DNA of 64,000 bases from PALSA-270 sp963770915 (GCA_963770915.1 CAVYRG010000001.1:1674001-1738000), one strand, 5' to 3'; numbered from the stretch's first letter, positions 17,974-27,421 are shown. Translations and numbers: made by a program. The notes: generated from the sequence alone by a model not told the origin.

Positions 17974-20394
17974 TCACTCGTACCGCAACGCCACCATGGG
18001 ATCGACCTTCGCCGCGCGGCGCGCGGGGATATAACAGCCGGCGAGGATCAGCGCCAGCACCAACCACGGCGCAACCGAGAAGGTCGCCAGGTCTCGCGGA
18101 CTCACGCCGAACACGAGGCTCGCCATCACCTGCGCGAACGCGAATGCGCCAATCAATCCAACCACGACGCCGATAAGCGCGAGCTTCGCGCCTTGCGCCA
18201 GGATCATCATGAGTACGTTGTGCTGCTGGGCTCCCATCGCCATGCGGATGCCGATTTCGCGGGTGCGCTGCGAAACCGAATAGGCCATCACGCCGTAAAT
18301 TCCAACCGCCGCCAGAGCCAGCGCCAATCCGGCAAATGCGCCGATCAGCCACATATCCAAGTGGCGCAGCGAGCCGGAAGCTTCCACCATGTCTTCCAGA
18401 GTTTGCACGCCGTAGACCGGCACGGTCTTGTCGATCTCAGCGACTGCGGAGCGAACCGAATCAAGCAGGCCGGTGGTATTGCGGCCGCGCACGGCAATGC
18501 TCATCGTGCCTTCAAGCAGCGGCAGAAACGCGGGCGGAATTTGCGTATACGGATAGTAAGCGGTGGGCTCGATATCGACATCTGCAGCCCAATGATGCAC
18601 ATCCGCGGCCACGCCCACCACGGTGCACCACTCACCGCCCGGCATTGCCGGCTTGATCCGTTTGCCCAGCGCATTCTGGTTGGGCCAATATTCGTTGGCC
18701 AGACTCTGGCTGACGATCGCGACGTGCGGCGATGCCGCCGTGTCTTCTTCGGTAAACTCGCGTCCGCCCAGCAACGAGATTTGCAGTCCGCTGAAGTAAT
18801 CCGGGCCGACTGCTCGCAGGCGCGTCACAACCGGCACCTGCGACGGCGGGGGCAGCGTGCCCTCGATTTCAATCGCCATGGAAGGATCGCCGCCGCTCAT
18901 GGGAAGGTTTCGCGCCAGAACCGCTGACTGCACCCCCGGCAACACCCGCAAGCGCTCCACCACTTGCTGATAGAAAAGCGGAATGCGGCCGCCACTAAAC
19001 TGCGCGGGAGCCGCCAAGCGGAAGGTCAGCACATTTTCCGCATTGAACCCGGGGTTGACCGTTTCGGCGCGCCACAAGCTGCGCAACAAAAGGCCTGCCC
19101 CAATCAGGAGCATCGATGCCAACGCGGTTTCTGCAACCACGAGCACGGCGCGATGCTTGCCAAATCCTCCGCTGCTGCCCCGCGCGCCCTCCTTCAGCGC
19201 TTCGCTCACATTGCCCTTCGAGCCTTCCCAAGCCGGAGCGATTCCGAAAAGAATTCCCACTACGCAGCAAAGCAGCGCCGTGAAGCCCAGCACTACGGGG
19301 TCAATCGCGACCGCATCCGAAGATGGAATGCTCGAGGGATGGGCCGCACGCAGGAGCCGGACGGCGGCCCACGCCAGGCCCAGGCCGCATGCTCCGCCCA
19401 CCATGGCGAGCAGCAGGCTCTCGGTAAGGAGCTGGCGAATCATTCGTAGGCGGCTCGCGCCTAGAGCAGTACGAATGGAGATTTCACGCTGCCGCATGGT
19501 CCGGCGCGCCAGCAGAAGGTTGGCAACGTTGGAGCACGCGATCAGCAGGACAAAACCGACCGCTCCCATCAGCATCAGCAGGACCGGCTGCACATTTCCG
19601 TTGAGATAGTCGCCGACCGGCTGAATCGTCGTACCGAAGCCGCCTTCGCCGGTGGGATCCTGCGCCTTCAATCGCGCTGCCACTGCGCTCAGTTCAGACT
19701 GAACCCCGGCCTGCGTCGTCCCAACCGGCAAGCGCAGGAAACCGAAGAGCCAATGAATATTGCGCGCTGCGGTCTGTGCGTTGAGTGACTCGAGTTGTAA
19801 CGGAATCCAGAACAGTTCCTGGCTCGACATTACGTGAAACCCAGCCGGCATCACGCCGACCACGGTGTACGGCGCGCCATCCAACGTGATCGGTTGGCTC
19901 AAAATGTCGCGCCGCGACCCAAAGCGCGTGGACCATAAGGCATGACTGAGGATAACGGTGTTGCCTGCGCCGGGACGGTCATCCGCATCCGTGAAGTCGC
20001 GGCCTAGGATCGGCTGCACGCCCAGGGCAGGGAGCAGGTCGAAATTTACTTTCCCGCCGAAGATGCGTTCCGGCAGATCCTTCCCACCCAGATTTTTCCC
20101 GACACTGGAGAATGCGCCGAGGTGCGCCAGCACGCCGCCCTGTTGCCGCGCCTCCAGGAACGCGGGCGTGGAAAAGGCGTTGGGGCTGCCGTTCGACATG
20201 GTTTTCCAGACGATCATCACGCGGCCAGCGTCGGGAAAGGGCATGGAGTGCAGCAATACGGAGTTGACCACGCTGAACATCGCCGTGTTGGCGCCGATGC
20301 CCAGCGCAAGCGTGATTACCGCAACCGCGGCGAAGCCTGGCGACTTCCGCAACTGCCGCAGGGCATAGCGAATGTCCTGAAGTATGGTTTGCAT
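17974..20394 (-). CDS. ADOP-type ABC permease, array position 3
   Basis: An 806-residue duplicated MacB/FtsX-like permease. The N-terminus is IRYALRQLRKSPGF and the first helix is AVAVITLALGIGANTAMFSV, followed by VNSVLLHSMPFPDAGRVMIVW. Periplasmic domains alternate with two three-helix FtsX blocks. The C-terminus is PARRAAKVDPMVALRYE. The ribosome-binding site GAGGAG is formed by the end of the preceding permease gene (TACGAGTGAGGAG), with a 7-nt gap, so the two genes are very likely translationally coupled. Confidence 0.92.
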   Translation of the reverse strand: MQTILQDIRYALRQLRKSPGFAAVAVITLALGIGANTAMFSVVNSVLLHSMPFPDAGRVMIVWKTMSNGSPNAFSTPAFLEARQQGGVLAHLGAFSSVGKNLGGKDLPERIFGGKVNFDLLPALGVQPILGRDFTDADDRPGAGNTVILSHALWSTRFGSRRDILSQPITLDGAPYTVVGVMPAGFHVMSSQELFWIPLQLESLNAQTAARNIHWLFGFLRLPVGTTQAGVQSELSAVAARLKAQDPTGEGGFGTTIQPVGDYLNGNVQPVLLMLMGAVGFVLLIACSNVANLLLARRTMRQREISIRTALGASRLRMIRQLLTESLLLAMVGGACGLGLAWAAVRLLRAAHPSSIPSSDAVAIDPVVLGFTALLCCVVGILFGIAPAWEGSKGNVSEALKEGARGSSGGFGKHRAVLVVAETALASMLLIGAGLLLRSLWRAETVNPGFNAENVLTFRLAAPAQFSGGRIPLFYQQVVERLRVLPGVQSAVLARNLPMSGGDPSMAIEIEGTLPPPSQVPVVTRLRAVGPDYFSGLQISLLGGREFTEEDTAASPHVAIVSQSLANEYWPNQNALGKRIKPAMPGGEWCTVVGVAADVHHWAADVDIEPTAYYPYTQIPPAFLPLLEGTMSIAVRGRNTTGLLDSVRSAVAEIDKTVPVYGVQTLEDMVEASGSLRHLDMWLIGAFAGLALALAAVGIYGVMAYSVSQRTREIGIRMAMGAQQHNVLMMILAQGAKLALIGVVVGLIGAFAFAQVMASLVFGVSPRDLATFSVAPWLVLALILAGCYIPARRAAKVDPMVALRYE

Positions 20395-20401
20395 ACACTC
20401 C

Positions 20402-22894
20402 TCACTCGTACCGCAACGCCACCATGGGGTCGACCTTCGCCGCGCGCCGCGCGGGAATGTAGCAAGCGAGCAGTGCGACCCCGGTCAGAATCAGCGACAC
20501 AGCGATGAACGTAAGCGGGTCTGTGGCCTTCACCCCATAGAGCAGGCTGGACAAGAAGTGAGTTAGAGCGATGGCACCCGCAATTCCAATGCCCACCCCA
20601 ATGATGCTCAGGCTCAAGCCTCCACTCACAACCAGTCTCAGCACGTGGCGCCTCTCTGCGCCGAGCGCCATGCGAATACCGATTTCGTGTATGCGCCGTG
20701 ACGCCGAATAGGCGATCACACCGTAGAGGCCCACAATGCCGAGCAACAGCGCCATGCCGCTGGCTAACGCGAGCATCACCAGAGTGAACGAAGTACGCGC
20801 CATCGACCTGCTGTAGAAATAGTTCAGCGTGTGCACTTCGAACAGGGGAAGATTGGGGTTCACGGACCACACCGCATGCCGCACCTCGCTCATCAAGTTC
20901 TGCGAGCCAGCGCGAGAGCTGCGGATGGCGAAGGCCACATGACGCCGGATTCCTGAAGCCGGACCGCCAAAGAACTGGGTCGTTAAGATCGGCCTATACA
21001 TCGTAGGCGGCGCTTCCTGGGCGACTCCGTCCTCGCGAACGTCTCCCGCAACGCCAATGACCTCCCGCCATTCGTCTTTCGTGCCTAAACGAATTTGCTT
21101 GCCGAGGGCACTCGAAGAGTCACCCCAATACTCACGCGCGAACTTTTCGGAGACCATTGCCACCGGAAGCTTGCCGTAAAGGTCATTCCAAGTGAAATCG
21201 CGGCCGGCCACGAGCGGGGTGCCAAGCGTCTTGAGAAAGCCAGGTGCAAGGAAACCAAACCTGCTGGCCGGCGGAATTTCACCCGCGGAGTAGACGTGGT
21301 CACTTGCAAAGACCGCACCTGTCCAATAGCTCCCGTCCATGGGAATGTTGCGGGACACGCCCACCGAGGAAACGCCCGGCAGGGCGGCAATCTTGTCCGC
21401 AATCTGCTGCTCCATGCGAGCCACGCTTTCCGGGTCCTTTACCTGTGTGTCGGGAATGTAGACGCGGAACGTCTGGAGTTCCGCGGGTGCGACGAAACCA
21501 GGGTTGACTCGGGTCAGGGCACGAAATGAGCGAATCAGGAGTCCCGAGCTGACCAGCAGGACTAGCGCCAGCGCCACTTGGACGATCACCAGCAGGCTCT
21601 GTGACCGGCGCCGTTCACGGCCTTCGGTCATTAAACGACCGCCAACATGTAGCTTGCTTCCGAAGCCGGAAACGGCGTACTTAAAGTATGCGACGGAAGC
21701 GAATACCAGGCTCGCCGCCAACGACGCGACGAGCGTGAGCAGCACGGCTCTTCCGTCGATGCCGATTTCATCAAGGCGGGGCAAGCCCATGGGAGCTACC
21801 GCGACCAGCGCCCGCAAGGCTCCGTAAGCCAGCCCAAGCCCGCACAAGCCACCCAGCAGAGCCAAAATCAGACTCTCCGAGAATAGCTCCGCAGCGATAC
21901 GGGCGCGGCTCCCTCCCAGCGCGGCGCGGAGCGCCAGTTCCTGCCGTCGCCCTTCGATTCTGACCAACAAGAGGTTTGCCACGTTCGCCGAAGCGATGAT
22001 GAGCACCAGGATGATGCCCCCCATCAGAACCCATAAGACCTCGGCCATGTTCCCTACGACCTCTTGCATCAAGGGACGCAAACCTGGTCCGAGCCGCAGG
22101 CCTTCGATCAGCTTGAGGCTGATGGACGGCGAGGGAGGGAAACTTCGAAGGACGATTGGAATCATACGAGCTACATCCGCATTGGCCTCCGCCAGCGTCA
22201 TTCCCGGCCTGAGCCTCGCAATGGCGGCGTAGCTGTAGTCGCCGCCCAAGTGGGTATTTGCGCGATCTAACTTGAGGGGCAGGACCATGGCCAGCTTGCT
22301 CTTGTCGAGGAAGCGAAAGCGCTCCGGTAATACGCCGATGATCGTCCGCGGCGTGCCATCCACGTCTATGGCGGTTCCGATTACCGAACGATCCCCACCG
22401 AACTTGCTGCGCCAATAGCCGTAGGTCAGGATCGCCGTGTCCAGGCTGTCCGGCTGATCGTCCGCCCGCGTGAACAGACGCCCGAACATTGGCGTGACTC
22501 CCAAGATTGGAAGCACCCCGTCCGTCACGTTTAGAGCAGGCAGGCTTTCGGGCTCCCCCAGACCGGTGACGCTCACCGATGAACTCGCAGGATTTCTTTG
22601 CCAATCATAGAGGCCGATATCCTGGAACGTCCGGCTCTGCTCGCGAAAGATAAAATAATCCGGCGGGTCGAGGGCCAAGTTACCACCCAATGCAGGAGCC
22701 GCGAGCGAGACAGAAAGTAACTCTCCGGACTGCGGATACGGCAGGGGCTTGAGCAGCACGCCGTTTACAACACTGAAAATGGCCGTGGTCGCGCCGATGC
22801 CCAGCGCCAGCGTGATAATGGCGACTACCGTGAAGCCCGGACTCCTGCGCAATTGCCGCAGAGCGTAGCGCACGTCTTGGAATAGTCCAGTCAT
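20402..22894 (-). CDS. ADOP-type ABC permease, array position 2
   Basis: An 830-residue duplicated MacB/FtsX-like permease. The N-terminus is VRYALRQLRRSPGF; the first helix is VVAIITLALGIGATTAIFSV, followed by VNGVLLKPLPYPQSGELL. The second half carries the usual FtsX block (ALGAERRHVLRLVVSGGLSL) and the C-terminus PARRAAKVDPMVALRYE. The start lies 6 nt after the stop of the first permease gene, whose final codons and stop (GAGTGAGGA) contain the SD match. It is not obviously closest to any one other copy. Confidence 0.92.
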   Translation of the reverse strand: MTGLFQDVRYALRQLRRSPGFTVVAIITLALGIGATTAIFSVVNGVLLKPLPYPQSGELLSVSLAAPALGGNLALDPPDYFIFREQSRTFQDIGLYDWQRNPASSSVSVTGLGEPESLPALNVTDGVLPILGVTPMFGRLFTRADDQPDSLDTAILTYGYWRSKFGGDRSVIGTAIDVDGTPRTIIGVLPERFRFLDKSKLAMVLPLKLDRANTHLGGDYSYAAIARLRPGMTLAEANADVARMIPIVLRSFPPSPSISLKLIEGLRLGPGLRPLMQEVVGNMAEVLWVLMGGIILVLIIASANVANLLLVRIEGRRQELALRAALGGSRARIAAELFSESLILALLGGLCGLGLAYGALRALVAVAPMGLPRLDEIGIDGRAVLLTLVASLAASLVFASVAYFKYAVSGFGSKLHVGGRLMTEGRERRRSQSLLVIVQVALALVLLVSSGLLIRSFRALTRVNPGFVAPAELQTFRVYIPDTQVKDPESVARMEQQIADKIAALPGVSSVGVSRNIPMDGSYWTGAVFASDHVYSAGEIPPASRFGFLAPGFLKTLGTPLVAGRDFTWNDLYGKLPVAMVSEKFAREYWGDSSSALGKQIRLGTKDEWREVIGVAGDVREDGVAQEAPPTMYRPILTTQFFGGPASGIRRHVAFAIRSSRAGSQNLMSEVRHAVWSVNPNLPLFEVHTLNYFYSRSMARTSFTLVMLALASGMALLLGIVGLYGVIAYSASRRIHEIGIRMALGAERRHVLRLVVSGGLSLSIIGVGIGIAGAIALTHFLSSLLYGVKATDPLTFIAVSLILTGVALLACYIPARRAAKVDPMVALRYE

Positions 22895-22900
22895 AAATCC

Positions 22901-25312
22901 TCACTCGTATCTCAACGCAACCATGGGATCGACCTTGGCCGCGCGGCGCGCGGGGATGTAGCAAGCGATCAAAACAACCGCCATAAGCAGCACGGCAACG
23001 GCAAGAAATGTCTGTGGGTCGTCGGGGCTTACTTCGAACAGCATGCTCGATAGAACGCGGGTGGTTGCAAGGGAAGCCACAAATCCAAGCGCCATTCCTA
23101 TGAGCGCCAAACCAGCGCCATGCCGAAGCACCAGACGCAGGACATCTTCCCGCGTGGCGCCCAACGCGATGCGTATCCCGATTTCATTCGTGCGCTGGCT
23201 CACGGAATAAGCCACGACTCCATAAAGGCCGATGGCCGCCAGCAGCAGCGCGAGAGCGGCGAAGCCGCCAATCAATTGCGACGAGAACCGCGGTTGCGAG
23301 ACGGATGCATCCAAGACATCATCCATCGTCTTGACGCCGGAGAGGGTGATGCCCTTATCGATCGCACTGGCCTGCGCCTGCAAAGCGGCCGCAAGGTTTG
23401 TCGGGTTCGCCGCGGCGCGCACCACGATATTGATCCCCGGCGAAGCGAACTGGGTATAGGGGGCGTACATCTCCGGCTTATCGGGTTCGCTGAGCGAAAT
23501 GTGGCTAATGTTTCCGACCACGCCAACAATTTCGCGGGTTGGTTGCGGATCGCCCATCAGTTGCAGGCGTTGCCCTATCGCATTCGTGTTGGGGAAGAAG
23601 TGATTTGCAAATGCCTGGTTGACGACAATGACGCCCGGCGAAGTCGCATCGTCCTGCTCCCCAACCCATCGTCCTTGAAGGAGAGGAATACGCATGGCGG
23701 ACAAATATCCCACGGTCACCTGGCGAAATTGAGCGTCGTCAAAATCACTTGGGCCGTAGGTATGGCCAGGGATATGGAAAGGATTGTCATAAGGCGTGCC
23801 GCCGAGAGGCAGTTCGGATGTCGCGCCCACCGCCTCCACGCCCGGCAGCGCGCCGACACCAGCTTCGAACTGCCGCCAGAACCTTGCCCTGCGCTCGGGA
23901 TCGCCGTAGGGGCCGTATGCGGGCGCATTCAGACTGAGTTGCGCAGTGGCGACATGATCGGTTTGAAAGCCCGGAGACACATGGATCAACCGCCAGAAAC
24001 TCTTCAGCAATAATCCGGCGCTTGCCAGCAGGGTAAGAGAAATCGCAATTTCGGCAATTACCAGGGCGCTGCTCATCCGCCTATGAGCAACTGATTGCGA
24101 GGCGCGCCCCAATTGCTTCAACTTGTCGGCTGACGCGCCACCAGAAACCTGAAATGCCGGGAACAAGCCAAAAAATATGCCGGTGAGCAATGAAATGCCA
24201 AGACTGAAACCGAGCACCACCGGATCGATGTTGCTGCTGCCCAAACGAGGAACGTCCGCCGGACCGAAAGAACGGAGCAGGTCAACAGCTCCGTATGCAA
24301 TGAACACCCCCAGCGCGCCACCCAAGAGAGATAAGGTCACGCTTCCGGTCAGTGCTTCGCGAACCATGCGCGCGCGGCTAGCGCCCAACGCCGCACGAAG
24401 CGCAAATTCCCTTTGCCGTGAAACGGAACGCGCCAGCAACAGATTGGCGACATTGGCACATGCAATCAAAAGCAATAATCCAACCGCGCCCCACATCAAC
24501 AACAAAATTGGTCGCGTCGGGCCCAGCAGCGCTTCCCGCAATGGCCGTTGCCGCAGCCCCCAGCCTTTATTCGTATCGGGATACTGTTGCTGTAAGCGTA
24601 AAGCGATTGCATCCAGATCGGCTTGCGATTGTTGCAGCGTGATGCCGGGTTTTAATCGCCCGATCATCTTCAAGGAATGCCCCAGCCGAATATTCATTCC
24701 CGGATTCAACATAGGTGTTGGCAGCCAAAGCTGAGCTTCGCTGAGCAGGGGCAAATCCGAAGGTAGAACGCCGACGACGGTGAGGTCCGCACCGTCGATC
24801 CTGACGGTGCGTCCCAGAACATTCCGGTCTCCGCCGAAATCTCGCTTCCAGAGGCCATAACCGAGAATCGCCACTTGCGGCAGATTTACCTGTTCATCCG
24901 ATAATGCAAACTCCCGCCCGATCAGCGGATGCATCCCCAGGCAATCGAAGAAGTTTGCCGACGCAATCTGCGTCAATACTTGTTCCGGTTTGCCGCCGGC
25001 CAGGTTTGACGGACCAGAGCTATAGCCCATAACCGCAAGGCAGGTGAAGGCCCGGCTATCCTGCCGATAGTCCCGAAAATCGGGAGGAGAAACCGCCGCC
25101 TGATCCGACAAAGGAAACTTGCCGTTGAGCCAAACCAGGCGATTTGGTTCAGCAAAAGGCAGCGGCCGCAGCAATACCGCATGGATTACGGAAAACATCG
25201 CGGTATTCGCGCCGATGCCCAACGCCAACGTGAGCACCGCAACCACCGTAAAACCCGGCGACTTCCGCAACTGCCGCAACGCGTAGCGTACGTCCTGGAG
25301 CAAGCCGCTCAT
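22901..25312 (-). CDS. ADOP-type ABC permease, array position 1
   Basis: An 803-residue duplicated MacB/FtsX-like permease and the first of the eight to be transcribed. Its ATG overlaps the stop codon of the proximal ATPase gene by 4 nt (ATGA), so expression is coupled to that ATPase. The N-terminus is VRYALRQLRKSPGF, then GIGANTAMFSVIHAVLLRPLPF (compare the copy at 8042-10462). The C-terminus is PARRAAKVDPMVALRYE. Of all eight copies it is the most likely direct partner of the ATPase at 25309-26031. Confidence 0.93.
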   Translation of the reverse strand: MSGLLQDVRYALRQLRKSPGFTVVAVLTLALGIGANTAMFSVIHAVLLRPLPFAEPNRLVWLNGKFPLSDQAAVSPPDFRDYRQDSRAFTCLAVMGYSSGPSNLAGGKPEQVLTQIASANFFDCLGMHPLIGREFALSDEQVNLPQVAILGYGLWKRDFGGDRNVLGRTVRIDGADLTVVGVLPSDLPLLSEAQLWLPTPMLNPGMNIRLGHSLKMIGRLKPGITLQQSQADLDAIALRLQQQYPDTNKGWGLRQRPLREALLGPTRPILLLMWGAVGLLLLIACANVANLLLARSVSRQREFALRAALGASRARMVREALTGSVTLSLLGGALGVFIAYGAVDLLRSFGPADVPRLGSSNIDPVVLGFSLGISLLTGIFFGLFPAFQVSGGASADKLKQLGRASQSVAHRRMSSALVIAEIAISLTLLASAGLLLKSFWRLIHVSPGFQTDHVATAQLSLNAPAYGPYGDPERRARFWRQFEAGVGALPGVEAVGATSELPLGGTPYDNPFHIPGHTYGPSDFDDAQFRQVTVGYLSAMRIPLLQGRWVGEQDDATSPGVIVVNQAFANHFFPNTNAIGQRLQLMGDPQPTREIVGVVGNISHISLSEPDKPEMYAPYTQFASPGINIVVRAAANPTNLAAALQAQASAIDKGITLSGVKTMDDVLDASVSQPRFSSQLIGGFAALALLLAAIGLYGVVAYSVSQRTNEIGIRIALGATREDVLRLVLRHGAGLALIGMALGFVASLATTRVLSSMLFEVSPDDPQTFLAVAVLLMAVVLIACYIPARRAAKVDPMVALRYE

Positions 25313-26031
25313 GCATGCACATCCGCCATCAGTTTCTTCAGTTCGTCTTCGGCCACCACTTTTCCGTCGAACAGATGCACCTCGCGCTGGGCATGTTTCG
25401 CAAACCGCGGGTCGTGCGTCACCATGCAGATGGTTGCGCCCTCGCGGTGCAGATCGCGCAGTAGCTCCATGACGGCTTCACCGTTACGCGAATCGAGGTT
25501 GCCGGTCGGCTCATCGGCCAGAAGAATGGAAGGCTTCCCTCCCAGCGCTCGCGCCACGGCCACGCGCTGCTGCTGGCCTCCGGAAAGCTGCGAAGGATAA
25601 TGCCGGATGCGGTGCGCCATGCCCACGCGTTCGAGCGCTTCCATCACGCGCTTCTTGCGCTCCGGCGCCGGCATTCGCTGCCGGTAGGTAAGCGGCAGCT
25701 CGACGTTTTCGTACACCGTGAGATCGCCAATCAGGTTGAAACTCTGGAAGATGAACCCAATTTCCTGATTGCGAATGCGGGAGCGCTCGCCGAAATCCAG
25801 GTTCTCGACCGGTTTGCCGTTGAGCTGATAGCGACCGTCGGTCGGGGTGTCCAGCAATCCAATAATGGAGAGTAGCGTGGACTTGCCGCAGCCCGAAGGC
25901 CCGGACATGGCCACGTACTCTCCCTTATCGATCGAAAGATGCACGCCGGAGAGCGCATGGGTTTCGATTTCGTCGGTGTAGAAAACCTTGGTGAGTTCCT
26001 CGATCTGAATCAGTGGCTGCGCTTCTGTCAT
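25309..26031 (-). CDS. ABC transporter ATPase, MacB/LolD type (proximal copy)
   Basis: A 240-residue nucleotide-binding subunit with a full set of motifs: Walker A GPSGCGKST (44-52), a Q-loop region (GFIFQSFNLIGDL), signature LSGGQQQRVAVARAL, Walker B ILLADEPTGNLD and switch His in VTHD. It is canonical at the positions where the distal ATPase of the operon deviates. It lies 30 nt downstream of the adaptor gene and overlaps the first permease by 4 nt. This adaptor-ATPase-permease order is typical of MacAB-like tripartite exporters. Confidence 0.95.
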   Translation of the reverse strand: MTEAQPLIQIEELTKVFYTDEIETHALSGVHLSIDKGEYVAMSGPSGCGKSTLLSIIGLLDTPTDGRYQLNGKPVENLDFGERSRIRNQEIGFIFQSFNLIGDLTVYENVELPLTYRQRMPAPERKKRVMEALERVGMAHRIRHYPSQLSGGQQQRVAVARALGGKPSILLADEPTGNLDSRNGEAVMELLRDLHREGATICMVTHDPRFAKHAQREVHLFDGKVVAEDELKKLMADVHA

Positions 26032-26061
26032 CTGCCCGGCTCCTCGCTTTGAAATTCAGAC

Positions 26062-27321
26062 TTATTCGAGCTTGATGCGGTCGGTGTTGTCCCAGCGCGA
26101 CATGTCGGAAAGAATTACGGTGTCGCCTTCCTTCAGGCCCGAGAGAATCTGGATAGAGTTCACCGATGCCCGCCCCACTTTCACCGGTACGCGCACAGCG
26201 CCGTTGCCATCGGGATCGAGCTTGAACAGGCTGATGGTGCTCTCTTCCTGCCCGAAGGCCGGACGGCCCACGTAAAGAACGTCGTCGAGCCTCTCCAGAT
26301 CGACGGTCCCATCCACACTCAAATCGGGCCGTGCGCCTTTCGGAAGCTCGCCGGTCAACTTGACGTCCACGGTGACCGTGCCGTTTTGCACCGCTGGATC
26401 GACGCGCATGACCGTGCCCGGAATGATTCCGTTGTGTGTATCGATCTCGGCTGGCTCGCCGTTCTGCACATCCCGCGCCTGGGTTTCCGCGATCTTCAGC
26501 TCAGCCATCAAGTGATCCGGCTGCACGACTTTGGCCAGCATGGTTCCCGGCAAAACGTGCTGGCCGATTTCGAGTGGCATGTCCACCAGCACGCCGTCGA
26601 TGCCGGCACGAACTTTCAGTTCGTCCAGCTGATTCTGCTTGAGTTCATAGAGAGCGCGCATTTGATCCACTTTGGCTTGCAGCTCCGCCAATTGCGCTGC
26701 AATCGCTTTGCTCGCCACCGCCAGCCGCTGCTGCTGCAGATCGTTTTGCGTCGTCAACTGATCGGCTTTGCCCTTGGAAGCCTGGTAGGCCAGCCCTGAG
26801 ATGACTCCCATGTCATAGAGCGCCTTGTCGGTTTGTCCCTGCAGCTCGGCCTGCGAATAATCCGCTGTAACCGCGGCGGCGCTCGCCTTCTGATCCATCA
26901 GGTTGCTCTCCAGCGTCACCTTCTGGCTGGCCAGCTCCGCTTCCGCCTGCTTCAGCTGCAATTTCGCGTCAAGCGCGGCCTGCTCGACCTGGGGATTGCT
27001 CATTTCGAGCAGGATCGTGCCGGATTTCACTTGCGACCCCGGCAACATGAGAATGCGAACTACCGTGGCTTCGGTTTCCGCCGGAATCTGGCGAATGGCT
27101 TCCTGGGTAGGAGTGAGCGTGCCCAGGCCGCGGACTTGGCGCAGCATGTCGCCGCGCTTCACCGTATCGGTCCACACGGTTCCGCGTTCAACGGAAGGTG
27201 CAGCCGGCTTCAGCCGCGAAACTCCGACGGTGACCGCCGCAACCACAAGAATCCCGATCGCGGAGAAAATGGCCTGCTTGCGTCGCTTGCTGCGCTTGAT
27301 ATCTGGCCGAGCGATATCCAT
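26062..27321 (-). CDS. HlyD/MacA-type periplasmic adaptor (efflux membrane fusion protein)
   Basis: About 419 residues. An N-terminal cytoplasmic Lys/Arg-rich stretch and one membrane helix (QAIFSAIGILVVAAVTVG) are followed by a lipoyl-like half-motif (TEATVVRILMLPGSQVKSG), an alpha-hairpin coiled coil (about 95-205) and beta-barrel segments (DMPLEIGQHVLPG, DTHNGIIPGTVMRVDP). This is the architecture of adaptors that bridge MacB-like permeases and TolC. I take the ATG at 27321; a GTG directly in front (27324) is an alternative. Neither has a recognisable ribosome-binding site. The sigma-54-like promoter upstream would start transcription at about 27323, which would give a leaderless message. 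It is the first gene of the 27-kb efflux operon. Confidence 0.92.
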   Translation of the reverse strand: MDIARPDIKRSKRRKQAIFSAIGILVVAAVTVGVSRLKPAAPSVERGTVWTDTVKRGDMLRQVRGLGTLTPTQEAIRQIPAETEATVVRILMLPGSQVKSGTILLEMSNPQVEQAALDAKLQLKQAEAELASQKVTLESNLMDQKASAAAVTADYSQAELQGQTDKALYDMGVISGLAYQASKGKADQLTTQNDLQQQRLAVASKAIAAQLAELQAKVDQMRALYELKQNQLDELKVRAGIDGVLVDMPLEIGQHVLPGTMLAKVVQPDHLMAELKIAETQARDVQNGEPAEIDTHNGIIPGTVMRVDPAVQNGTVTVDVKLTGELPKGARPDLSVDGTVDLERLDDVLYVGRPAFGQEESTISLFKLDPDGNGAVRVPVKVGRASVNSIQILSGLKEGDTVILSDMSRWDNTDRIKLE

Positions 27322-27333
27322 CACGGGTGAGCG

Positions 27334-27349
27334 GGCAACTGGGTTGCCA
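27334..27349 (-). promoter_or_regulatory. Candidate sigma-54 promoter of the efflux operon
   Basis: On the minus strand the sequence reads TGGCA-ACCCAG-TTGC, with exact GG-N10-GC spacing of the -24/-12 elements. It deviates from TGGCACG-N4-TTGCW at three positions. The expected transcription start (about 27323) falls at the adaptor start codon. The same bases form a 6-bp inverted repeat (GGCAAC/GTTGCC), so a repressor operator is an alternative reading. Confidence 0.6.
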
Positions 27350-27421
27350 GAAGGATAGACGGCTAAGTGACGGAAAAGTAGCTAGTTGAGGCGATATCAG
27401 AGCAACTCGCGGGCTTCCGAC

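Larger units (their letters stand above)
5591..25312 (-). repeat. Tandem array of eight paralogous ADOP permease genes
   Basis: Eight same-strand genes of 803-836 residues follow each other with gaps of 5-45 nt. All begin with a variant of LRYALRQLRKSPGF and, in seven of eight, end in KVDPMVALRYE (NVDPMVALRYE in the third). At DNA level the 3' ends (CACCATGGGATCGACC on the plus strand, with its flanks) and the 5' ends are almost identical between copies. The repeat period is about 2.4 kb, which makes the array a substrate for unequal recombination or gene conversion. Confidence 0.9.

Noticed and set aside
17969..18352. 128-codon N-terminal extension of the fourth permease
   Set aside because: It overlaps the 3' end of the neighbouring permease gene, encodes an Arg/Gly-rich shadow sequence, and the family start motif begins at 17968.
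27334..27349. Reading the GGCAAC/GTTGCC dyad as a terminator of the upstream flavoprotein gene
   Set aside because: It has no T run and lies more than 130 nt past that stop codon; the exact -24/-12 spacing favours a promoter.
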